From Candidatus Poribacteria bacterium (GTDB lineage: Bacteria; Poribacteria; WGA-4E; WGA-3G), in contig VXMD01000049.1 of NCBI GenBank assembly GCA_009841255.1, forward strand, positions 62,001 through 126,000: DNA of 64,000 nt, read 5' to 3'. Position numbers and translations under genes: made by a program. Below are positions 53,765-60,342 of the stretch, piece after piece. Below the pieces are notes generated by a model, which worked only from the letters and a program-made list of their open reading frames with translations, did no database searches and was not told the DNA's origin. Position 1 is the stretch's first letter. Each line of letters starts with the position of its first letter.

Positions 53765-54556
53765 CTACGTATCGCTATCAGGTATCTCTGGCCAATTATG
53801 CTCCGGTGAATATTCTAAGTCCTTTGCTGCCTGTTTCCACGCGAAACGGGAATCCGCACGACCAGCGACAGCATTATAAGAACCATACCGGACTGTTTCT
53901 GTTTCGATCGCACGGGCAACACATTGCGCAACATCCCTCGGATCCACATAAACGAACCAAGGATCTGTCACAACGTCAGGGGCTGTCGGACCGGGATTCT
54001 GGCCGTCTCCATCTATAACACCCGGGCGGACATGGATCACGTTCAATCCATGCGCTTGATGATACGCCGCACCGATCTGCTCACCGAGATACTTTGCCAA
54101 TGCATAGTAAAGATCCCCCGTACCGAACTGGAAATCATCGTCTACCTTGTAAGGCAATTCGGCACTTGGAGCAGGAGGACACGCCGAAATACTTGAGATG
54201 TTCACCAACTTCTGAACACCCTGCCTTACGCACGCTTCCGCGACGTTCCATGTGCCTTTTACCATAACATCCGCAAACAGCGAGGCTGGTTTATCAGATC
54301 GTCCCCGCACCAAAGCGACAAGATGAACGACAGCATCTTGATCTGCACACGCCGCCTCGATTTCGGCGGCATCCGTCACATCTGCCTTAATAAAAGTCGT
54401 GCCTGCAATAGCGCGATCCAGCTCAACAATATCCGTTAGCGTCAGTTCATACTCGCCACGCAACCGATCAATGATAAATTGCGCCAGATACCCATTCGCA
54501 CCGGTAATCAAAATTTTTTTAATTTTCCTTGCGGTTTGGTCAGGTGAATTCAGCAT
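53765..54556 (-). CDS. NAD-dependent epimerase/dehydratase (extended SDR)
   Basis: A 263-residue short-chain dehydrogenase-like enzyme. The dinucleotide motif is I-T-G-A-N-G-Y-L-A-Q-F and the active-site pair is Y-x3-K in DLYYALAKYLGEQ, with S-S-I-S upstream. It should act on a nucleotide sugar or a related ketone. The ATG at 54556 has GAGG about 14 bases upstream. Inside the first 14 codons lies a copy of the repeated leader element in which the ATG position reads ATT, so translation may start there instead (residue 15, I-L-I-T-G). Confidence 0.82.
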   Translation of the reverse strand: MLNSPDQTARKIKKILITGANGYLAQFIIDRLRGEYELTLTDIVELDRAIAGTTFIKADVTDAAEIEAACADQDAVVHLVALVRGRSDKPASLFADVMVKGTWNVAEACVRQGVQKLVNISSISACPPAPSAELPYKVDDDFQFGTGDLYYALAKYLGEQIGAAYHQAHGLNVIHVRPGVIDGDGQNPGPTAPDVVTDPWFVYVDPRDVAQCVARAIETETVRYGSYNAVAGRADSRFAWKQAAKDLEYSPEHNWPEIPDSDT

Positions 54557-54577
54557 TTGAAGGACTTCCTCGTATAT

Positions 54578-54692
54578 CCGCCTGCGTGTTTTGCTTGGGG
54601 TCTTTGCTTGGGGTCTTTGCTTGGGGTCTTTGCTTGGGTGTTTCTGCGTGTTTCTGCGTATTTCTGCGTATTACTGCGTATTGTTGCAGGCT
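54578..54692. repeat. Long GCCTGC-ended repeat with tandem TTGCTTGGGGTCT units
   Basis: Starts CCGCCTGCG and ends TTGTTGCAGGCT. Inside are three copies of TTGCTTGGGGTCT followed by TTGCTTGGGTG, and four TTTCTGCGTA-type units. It is the longest copy in the window and shows unit expansion. Confidence 0.75.
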
Positions 54693-54723
54693 ACAATCAC
54701 GAAAAAACACGCCGCTACGCGCT

Positions 54724-55068
54724 TTAGCGTACAGGCGGCACCACTTGCTCATAGAGCGCGTTGTTAAATCCGACAAAGAAACTACCTCCACTTCGCAGTG
54801 TAGGCGCACGCAGACTACCGCTCCGTCCCATCACCACTTTTAGGATTGCTTCCTGTGTGTCTTCGGTCGGCACAAAGGTTTCCACGCGCCTCCCTTTCGC
54901 AACAACGATTCGCTCGGCACTCCCCATTAACTCCCATACCGCTGTTGCATCCATTCGCTCTTTTCGGGCATCCGTCCGACGCTCTGGCTGTAATTCGTGT
55001 TCGTCAAGAAACTCTTGAACTTTTTTACAGGAGTTTCAGCTATTCCGAAAATAAATCCAATCTATCAT
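54724..55068 (-). CDS. ArsC-like thioredoxin-fold protein, probable selenoprotein (in-frame TGA at codon 11)
   Basis: From the ATG at 55068 the frame reads M-I-D-W-I-Y-F-R-N-S, then TGA (55038-55036), then N-S-C-K-K-V-Q-E-F-L-D and on to a TAA at 54724: 114 residues if the TGA is read. The start is fixed by a repeated leader element with AAGGA. Downstream the protein matches ArsC-like proteins: ERIVVAKGRRVETF, then VVMGRSGSLRAPTLRSG and F-V-G-F-N. In relatives the N-terminal motif is C-x-x-C-K-K, so TGA sits exactly on the first cysteine, giving U-N-S-C. A small hairpin follows the TGA. I read this as selenocysteine; the alternative is a pseudogene, but the rest of the frame is open and conserved. 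Genes ending in TGA elsewhere in the window rule out general TGA reassignment. No sel genes are in the window. Confidence 0.8.
54999..55020 (-). promoter_or_regulatory. Candidate bacterial SECIS hairpin
   Basis: On the minus strand, CAAG-AGTTT-CTTG forms a four-base stem extended by an outer GTTC/GAAC pairing. The loop begins 22 bases after the TGA and has G as its second base, both within the usual limits for bacterial SECIS. The fold is short and AU-rich, so it is only a candidate. Confidence 0.4.
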
Positions 55069-55096
55069 TTTTTAATTATTCCTTGCGGTTCGGTGA
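55066..55096 (-). promoter_or_regulatory. Repeated leader element before the selenoprotein candidate
   Basis: Minus strand: CACCGAACCGCAAGGAATAA followed by TTAAAAAATG. Nearly the same as the copy at 18351, in front of the RraA-like gene, and it sets the start of the ArsC-like frame upstream of the TGA. Confidence 0.65.
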
Positions 55097-55130
55097 GGGC
55101 ATTGGGTAGGTAGTGTTCCTTCCCGTAAAC

Positions 55131-55226
55131 CCGCCTGCGTGTTTTTGCGAACGCTGAAATCCAATGCGAAGAGAGTCTTTGCTTGGGGTGTTTTTGCTTG
55201 GGTATTTCTGCGTATTGTTGCAGGCT
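55131..55226. repeat. Long GCCTGC-ended repeat
   Basis: Begins CCGCCTGCG and ends TTGTTGCAGGCT, with GCTTGGGGTG and GCTTGGGTATTTCTGCGTA inside, plus a unique 35-base stretch not found in the copy at 54578. Confidence 0.65.
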
Positions 55227-55230
55227 ACAA

Positions 55231-56238
55231 TTACAGATCCTCAACGTTCATGAATCTGCCGGTGTCACGGCTTTGGACCGCGGCATCAATGAGGGCGAGC
55301 GTCTCAATCGCATCGGTGAATGGCGATCGAATTAGCGTCCTGTCCCCTGTTTCAATGGCGCGCAACCATGCTCCCGATTTATCCAACCCCAGACTGTTTT
55401 CAGGGACCCCGGGTTCATCGACAACTTCACCGTTAAGGTATCCACGGATAGCGTTATCCGTCATATGTGCTTGTAGTCGCAAATGCGGTCCAACGACTTC
55501 AACCTCAAAACTAAATCCCTCGGTGCCACAATGATTCATGTGTGTTCCGAAAACACCGTTATCCAATTGATAAGTCATTTGAATAGCGTTTTCTGCATCG
55601 AATTCGGTGCGTTCCAATGCCATATTCTTGACGGCGAGTGCGTGCGCTTGCACCGGTTTCGGATTTCCCATCACAAAACGTGCACAATCCAACACATGCA
55701 CCGCCTGTTCGGGCAAGGGACCCCCACTTATCTCATATTGTAGAAACCAAGGCGACATCCGGAAACTGAGGTAATAATTAACGGTACACACCGTCCGAAC
55801 GAGATGCACCGTTTCCGAAACGATTAAGGCTTTTAACCGCTCATAGAGCGGATGGTAGCGGAGTTGAAACCCAACAGCCGCGATGATATCCGCTTCCTCA
55901 ATGCATGCGAGGCACTTTCTGCCTTCAGCCATGTTCAAAGCAGGCGGTTTTTCAACCATCACAGGAATACCGCGCTCACATGCCATCTGGATCGGTTCAA
56001 GACGGATAGGAGGGGGTGTCGTGATAACCACCCCGTCCATGTCCACATCGAAAAAGGAATCCAACGCCGTAGTTGCAAGTGCGGATTCGGCATGTGCTGC
56101 GAGTTCGCGCGCTGCCTCAAGCCTTACATCATGGACTGCGACAACACGTGCACCGTAATTGGTTATCGCACCCTGATGGTGCCTGCCCATATTACCCGCA
56201 CCAATGATGCCTATTGCTAACGGTTTTTGAGGGTTCAT
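55231..56238 (-). CDS. Gfo/Idh/MocA family oxidoreductase
   Basis: A 335-residue NAD(P)-dependent enzyme. The ATG at 56238 overlaps the stop of a short upstream frame by four bases (ATGA), which favours it over a GTG at 56259. Motifs are I-G-I-I-G-A-G-N-M-G-R-H-H (Rossmann), V-E-K-P-P-A-L-N with the family lysine, and C-A-R-F-V-M plus H-V-L-D-C in the substrate half. The N-terminal part is normal; C-terminal domain is full length. It likely acts on a sugar or inositol. Head-on to nothing nearby; downstream lies a long repeat. Confidence 0.85.
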   Translation of the reverse strand: MNPQKPLAIGIIGAGNMGRHHQGAITNYGARVVAVHDVRLEAARELAAHAESALATTALDSFFDVDMDGVVITTPPPIRLEPIQMACERGIPVMVEKPPALNMAEGRKCLACIEEADIIAAVGFQLRYHPLYERLKALIVSETVHLVRTVCTVNYYLSFRMSPWFLQYEISGGPLPEQAVHVLDCARFVMGNPKPVQAHALAVKNMALERTEFDAENAIQMTYQLDNGVFGTHMNHCGTEGFSFEVEVVGPHLRLQAHMTDNAIRGYLNGEVVDEPGVPENSLGLDKSGAWLRAIETGDRTLIRSPFTDAIETLALIDAAVQSRDTGRFMNVEDL

Positions 56239-56339
56239 TGTATTTTGAGATTTCCCCACGTTACCGCGAGTTTCCCTTTCGGTTCAACTGGAGTCGGATC
56301 AAAGTCAGGTGTAGAGTCGTTCTCATTTTTTGTAGGCAC
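56235..56339 (-). pseudogene. Detached C-terminal tail of a secreted protein
   Basis: A 34-residue frame from a GTG at 56339 reads ...D-P-T-P-V-E-P-K-G-K-L-A-V-T-W-G-N-L-K-I-Q and stops at TGA. This is the same tail as in the LamG and discoidin proteins but without a body. A palindromic repeat cuts it off at its 5' side. It looks like the remains of a deleted or duplicated gene; a tiny coding frame cannot be excluded. Confidence 0.55.
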
Positions 56340-56370
56340 GATTTATCCGTTTCTATAAAACCGTGCCTAC
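56332..56370. repeat. Palindromic dispersed repeat (GTAGGCACG)
   Basis: GTAGGCACG (56332-56340) and CGTGCCTAC (56362-56370) form a nine-base stem with a 21-base loop. It separates the discoidin gene from the tail fragment. Confidence 0.6.
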
Positions 56371-56381
56371 GGTTAACAGGA

Positions 56382-57095
56382 TTACTCTGTCTTAATCTCA
56401 CCCCACGTTGTAGTAGCCTTTCCGGACGGCTCAACATCCATTGGATCTTTGCCACCGTAAATTTCGATTTCATCAACGCGAGCACCACCATTGGTGCGAA
56501 TATGAAGGCGTAACCATCGTGCCTCTACATCTTTGAAGGTAAACTCAGTGGTTTCACTAATTGGATCGCCCTTGTGCGTATAAACCTTCGTCCATGTATT
56601 CGCATCGGAGTTTGGATCCGCTTTGGAGGTCGCGACAAGGATATCAAAGTCAGCCGTTGTCCTGTCAAGAAAACCCTGCGAATGATCACTACCAAAGTAG
56701 ATACGGTTTACATTCGCAACATCCCCTATATCGATCTGTGCCCAACCGGGTATCGCTCCGATGATCCAGCTCCGGCAGTTGTTGTAAAAACCGTCATTGA
56801 GATATTCAACACAGTGTCTGCGCGGACACCACCCCTCAAGCTGCGAAGAGGCTTCCGGTTTCGCATCTTTGAGGAGTGCCAAGTTGGGTTCTTTGTCCCG
56901 AACCGTTGGCACAAATTCAGGTCCCGGCTTGCCGCCGGCATCACATTCATCCGTTGCTGCTTTTTTGTCCTGCTCCTTAAACTCGTAACGTCCAAACTTT
57001 TCAGGACCCTTAGCTTCGTCATGGACAGCGAAGACAGCAAACGTGCTTATTAGCATCACTGCCATCACCAGCCACCAATATTTCGTCCATCTCAT
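56382..57095 (-). CDS. Secreted discoidin-like (F5/8 type C) protein with TTWGxIK tail
   Basis: A 237-residue protein starting at the ATG at 57095 (GGAGG eight bases upstream; an upstream ATG adds an unlikely 22 residues). A signal peptide covers residues 1-~25. A cysteine-bearing region and then an F5/8 type C-like domain follow (A-Q-I-D-I-G-D-V-A-N-V-N-R-I-Y-F-G, then F-D-I-L-V-A-T-S, W-T-K-V-Y, and A-R-W-L-R-L-H-I-R-T-N-G-G-A-R-V-D-E-I-E-I-Y-G), a carbohydrate-binding jelly roll. The tail D-V-E-P-S-G-K-A-T-T-T-W-G-E-I-K-T-E matches the LamG proteins. Probably surface or secreted glycan-binding. Confidence 0.8.
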   Translation of the reverse strand: MRWTKYWWLVMAVMLISTFAVFAVHDEAKGPEKFGRYEFKEQDKKAATDECDAGGKPGPEFVPTVRDKEPNLALLKDAKPEASSQLEGWCPRRHCVEYLNDGFYNNCRSWIIGAIPGWAQIDIGDVANVNRIYFGSDHSQGFLDRTTADFDILVATSKADPNSDANTWTKVYTHKGDPISETTEFTFKDVEARWLRLHIRTNGGARVDEIEIYGGKDPMDVEPSGKATTTWGEIKTE

Positions 57096-57258
57096 TACAG
57101 ATTCCTCCATTTTTGAGGTAGTCTTTACCATCATATTAGCACAAATGAAAAATTGTTTCAAGGAGACAGTTATTTGGTGTCTCTGAAAACCCTTGACTTT
57201 TTTTTCGGCGGGTGCTATCCTAAAATTGTATTAACCGTTTAGAAATTTTCAATTTTTG

Positions 57259-57287
57259 TTGACACCTGTAAAAATGTCGCTTATAAT
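57259..57287 (+). promoter_or_regulatory. Sigma-70 promoter for the second LamG gene
   Basis: A perfect TTGACA, 17 bases, TATAAT, ending 22 bases before the TTG start codon of the LamG gene. Confidence 0.85.
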
Positions 57288-57308
57288 TTGACCTTAGGAG
57301 ATCTAAAC

Positions 57309-58058
57309 TTGAAACAACGTACTATTTTCTGGTGCCTCTCTCTCATTTTGATAAGTGTTTCAACAGTTTGCGCGGGACAAGAGTTGGTCCTGCACCTTTC
57401 CTTTGATGCGTTAGACGGAAAGGTTGCAAAGGACAGCTCGGAATTTGGTAACGATGCAACCTTCAAAGGTTCGCCAAAACTCATTGACGGTGTTTTTGGA
57501 AAAGCATTGGAGTTTGACGGAAAAACCTCTGGACAAATTCCTGACCATTCAAGCCTTGATATAGTGGACGCACTCACTATCGAATTCTGGGCGCTTGTCA
57601 AGGGTGGCGAGGCAATCCAGAGTGGTGTTGAAAAAGGTGTGGCTTGGGTCTCCGGTCTATATAACCTCGCCGCTCTGTACAACGGCGGAACAATCCTTCA
57701 ATTCTTTGATTTACCCGATGCATGTAACGACGAGAACATCGGTCCGAGTATTCAGGATGGCGAGTGGCATTTTCTCGCAGGAACGTGGGATGGAAAAACA
57801 ATTCTGCTCTACATCGACGGCGAACTGGAAGCAGAAATGGCATGTAAAGGTGAACTAAAGCCGAACAACGATCCACTCTTTATCGGCGCACGCGGTGGAA
57901 GTGGACGCTTTCTCACGGGTGCCTTAGATGAAATCAAAATGTACAACTATGCCTTAACCAAGGCGGAGTTGCTCAAGGATATGGAAGAGCCTACCACGCT
58001 GCCTGTTGATACACAGGACAAATTGACAACCGTTTGGGCACGTCTCAAAACGAACTAA
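57309..58058 (+). CDS. Secreted LamG-domain protein with tail
   Basis: A 249-residue protein. The TTG at 57309 has GGAG eight bases upstream, and the promoter fits only this start. The signal peptide ends near V-C-A-G. The LamG fold shows L-H-L-S-F-D-A-L-D-G, A-L-E-F-D-G-K-T-S-G, T-I-E-F-W-A-L-V, W-H-F-L-A-G-T-W-D and L-D-E-I-K-M-Y-N-Y. The tail D-K-L-T-T-V-W-A-R-L-K-T-N is a looser copy of the TTWGxIK tail. It precedes two cyclophilin-like genes with the same direction. Confidence 0.85.
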   Translation: MKQRTIFWCLSLILISVSTVCAGQELVLHLSFDALDGKVAKDSSEFGNDATFKGSPKLIDGVFGKALEFDGKTSGQIPDHSSLDIVDALTIEFWALVKGGEAIQSGVEKGVAWVSGLYNLAALYNGGTILQFFDLPDACNDENIGPSIQDGEWHFLAGTWDGKTILLYIDGELEAEMACKGELKPNNDPLFIGARGGSGRFLTGALDEIKMYNYALTKAELLKDMEEPTTLPVDTQDKLTTVWARLKTN

Positions 58059-58081
58059 CCCTGACAAACAAAGGAGGTTTG

Positions 58082-58687
58082 ATGAAAGCGACACGCTATT
58101 TTTTGGCACAATTTACAAGCCAAAACGTGCTTTATAAAAGTCCGACGCTTTTCCTTTTATTGCTAACCCTAATCGGTTGCGCGCTCCCCTTCAGCCAGAA
58201 CCTAACCCCTGAAGAACAGGTCGCAGTCGTCACAACCGACAAAGGTATACTCGTGCTTGAGTTCTACCCTGATGCTGCCCCTGTGGCAGTGGATAATTTC
58301 ATCAAGTTAATTAACCAGAAGTTTTACGACGGCTTAACATTTCATCGGAAAGTTGATACACGCGGCTTGAATATTATTCAGGGCGGGTGTCCAAAAGGTG
58401 ATGGAACAGGTGGTCCCGGGTGGACGATTGCCGACGAGTACACAAATCCGAATCAACGTCCACATGTTAGAGGTACATTGGCAATGGCTCGGACCTCCGA
58501 GCCGAACTCATCCGGGAGCCAATTCTATATCTGCTTGAAACCCCAACCCCATCTTGACGGAGACTACACTACTTTCGGTGGTGTAATTCAAGGGATGGAT
58601 ATCGTCGATCAGTTATCGATGGGCGATGTCATGACAAAAATCCGATTGGAGGCGAAGTCAAAATATGTTAAGGCAACAGCAGAATAA
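58082..58687 (+). CDS. Peptidyl-prolyl cis-trans isomerase, cyclophilin type, probable lipoprotein
   Basis: A 201-residue protein starting at the ATG at 58082 (GGAGG four bases upstream). The N-terminal hydrophobic stretch ends in L-T-L-I-G-C, a lipobox-like motif, although the preceding part is long. The cyclophilin domain has F-H-R (in LTFHRKVD), I-I-Q-G-G-C-P-K-G-D-G, M-A-R-T, S-G-S-Q-F-Y-I-C and F-G-G-V-I-Q-G-M-D-I-V-D, so the catalytic arginine, glutamine and phenylalanine are present. It folds or isomerises prolines in envelope proteins. It overlaps the next gene by 23 bases. Confidence 0.88.
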   Translation: MKATRYFLAQFTSQNVLYKSPTLFLLLLTLIGCALPFSQNLTPEEQVAVVTTDKGILVLEFYPDAAPVAVDNFIKLINQKFYDGLTFHRKVDTRGLNIIQGGCPKGDGTGGPGWTIADEYTNPNQRPHVRGTLAMARTSEPNSSGSQFYICLKPQPHLDGDYTTFGGVIQGMDIVDQLSMGDVMTKIRLEAKSKYVKATAE

Positions 58688-59279
58688 GCAACATCGGCAA
58701 CTCGCATCCGCAGCACTCTTCGTTTTAGCGACATTTTTCGCTACCTTCGTGCTGAGTTGCGCACAAGAAGATCAGGCGGCACCTGTCCCACGAGCGCGTC
58801 GCGCCGGCACAGGCACTGCAACAACCCCAGCGAAACCTCAGATTGACCCAGCAACGGTGGTCGCTGTTATCGAAACCGCAAAAGGTACCATCGAATTTGA
58901 ATTTCTCGCAGCCGAAGCACCAGAAACTTCTAAGAATTTCATCAAAAACGCGCGGGTGATGTATTACAAGGGTGAGAAGTTTAATCGCGCAGAAGAACTG
59001 CTCATCCAAGCAGGTTCAAAGCTTGCTGCTGGAGATACACTCCCCATTGAGAACGGTTCGCAAGAGATGTCGCGCGGCGTTGTCGCTATGGCGAAAGAGG
59101 AAGGCGCGAGCGTTTCGTATGCATCCGAATTCTTTATCTGTCGAGGGGACGCCATCCTCGATAGCGATTACACCATTTTCGGAAGCATTATCAGCGGAAT
59201 GGATGTGGTTGACACCATCGTTGTCGACGACGTCATTACGAACATCACCATCCGAGACAAGGAAATGTCCGCTGAGTAA
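58665..59279 (+). CDS. Degenerate cyclophilin-like lipoprotein
   Basis: A 204-residue protein. A signal sequence ends in F-V-L-S-C-A, a lipobox with cysteine at residue 32. A ~30-residue linker leads into a cyclophilin-like fold (VIETAKGTIEFEF, A-P-E-T-S-K-N-F-I). Compared with its neighbour, F-H-R has become F-N-R, the Q-G-G loop has become shorter, and S-Q-F is S-E-F. Proline isomerase activity is therefore doubtful; it may bind or have another role. It starts inside the previous gene and is probably translated from the same message. Confidence 0.75.
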   Translation: MLRQQQNKQHRQLASAALFVLATFFATFVLSCAQEDQAAPVPRARRAGTGTATTPAKPQIDPATVVAVIETAKGTIEFEFLAAEAPETSKNFIKNARVMYYKGEKFNRAEELLIQAGSKLAAGDTLPIENGSQEMSRGVVAMAKEEGASVSYASEFFICRGDAILDSDYTIFGSIISGMDVVDTIVVDDVITNITIRDKEMSAE

Positions 59280-59422
59280 AGGAATGGCAGAAAACAGGAA
59301 GCGTGGAAGAATCGAAAGAATCCTTGACAGGAAGCACATACCCTTCCACCCTTCCAACTTTCCACCAATGCGGCCTTTAGAACACTTTAAAATTACAATC
59401 GTTTAATAACATGGAGGTATGT

Positions 59423-59794
59423 ATGGCATTAACAGTTATCCGCACGGCTCGCCCAAGTCCGGTTTGGCAGGAAAGCTACGTGCGCGTTGAAAAAGGGCAA
59501 CGACTCATTATTGATGCGGAAGGCGCCTGGTCTCCGGATTTGCAAAACCGGATCGGATGGTGCGGAGCAGACGGTGTTCCCAAAACACCGGGTTCCAGCG
59601 ATTATCTGCTTCCCGGCACAAATATCGGCGCACTCATCGCCCAGATCGGAGATGTCGTCTTCGCTGTCGGTTCACGCTATGACAACCCCGCGCCCGCCGA
59701 TGGTGTTATTTTCCTCGCAATGAACGAAAGCCCAAACAACAATAACCAAGCCGGGAGTTTACTCGCACAAATCATCATCTTTGATGACGAATAG
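59423..59794 (+). CDS. LecA/PA-IL-like lectin domain protein
   Basis: A 123-residue protein starting at the ATG at 59423 (GGAGG five bases upstream; an ATG twelve bases earlier lies before the site). It has the pattern of the galactose-binding LecA-like fold: W-C-G-A-D-G-V, Y-L-L-P-G-T-N-I-G-A-L-I-A, and G-V-I-F-L-A-M-N-E-S with N-N-Q-A-G. In LecA a calcium ion and sugar are bound by N/D residues in that last part. No signal peptide, as in LecA itself. Likely a small cytoplasmic or released lectin; sugar preference unknown. Confidence 0.8.
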   Translation: MALTVIRTARPSPVWQESYVRVEKGQRLIIDAEGAWSPDLQNRIGWCGADGVPKTPGSSDYLLPGTNIGALIAQIGDVVFAVGSRYDNPAPADGVIFLAMNESPNNNNQAGSLLAQIIIFDDE

Positions 59795-59855
59795 AGAAAT
59801 TTTTCCTACAAATACATACTGCCTATATCGGGCGAATCGGAATCAGGAGCAATAT

Positions 59856-60221
59856 ATGGAAGAAACGACGGTTCAGGAGGAAGCACAACAACTTCCCTCT
59901 GTCGATTTTATTAGTTATCTTGCCAACCTTGTAGAAACGGGACGGCTCTACTTAGAGGGTATTCCTAACCCTGAAACGGACGAAGTAGTTACAAACTTCC
60001 CGCTCGTGAAACATATTATTGATACGATTGAGATGCTCGAAGAAAAAACGAAGGGAAATCTCACCGCCCCAGAAGCCAACTTCTTGGCAAATACGCTCTA
60101 TGAACTCAGAATGGGGTACGTCCGCGCCATCAATAGACAAGAAACGGCTACACAGGCAGAAACACCCGCTGAGGAAACCGAAGAAGAGGTCTCCGCTGAA
60201 AACGCCGAAGATTCGCCTTAA
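59856..60221 (+). CDS. DUF1844 protein
   Basis: A 121-residue protein with start at 59856 (GGAG six bases upstream). The DUF1844 core is seen as V-D-F-I-S-Y-L-A-N-L-V-E-T-G-R-L-Y-L, G-I-P-N-P-E-T-D-E-V, L-V-K-H-I-I-D-T-I-E-M-L-E-E-K-T-K-G-N-L-T and L-Y-E-L-R-M-G-Y. The last 20 residues are very acidic. DUF1844 proteins are found across many phyla but have no known function. It follows the lectin gene by 61 bases. Confidence 0.85.
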   Translation: MEETTVQEEAQQLPSVDFISYLANLVETGRLYLEGIPNPETDEVVTNFPLVKHIIDTIEMLEEKTKGNLTAPEANFLANTLYELRMGYVRAINRQETATQAETPAEETEEEVSAENAEDSP

Positions 60222-60342
60222 TTAAAGATGCAGCAATCATTGAGACAAACGATCCACACATAATCCCCAACACTGTCTATTTTCATGAATTGTTTGCCGT
60301 AAATCGGGTTAACTTCTGTTAAACCCGCGAGGAGAATCAATT

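Noticed and set aside
54597-54690. CRISPR-like tandem repeats
   Set aside because: Units are directly adjacent without spacers, differ in length, and no cas gene is present; they belong to a dispersed repeat.
54724-55068. Pseudogene reading of the TGA
   Set aside because: Only one stop, placed exactly on a redox cysteine position, with intact start signal and downstream conservation. Kept as the main alternative, not as the call.
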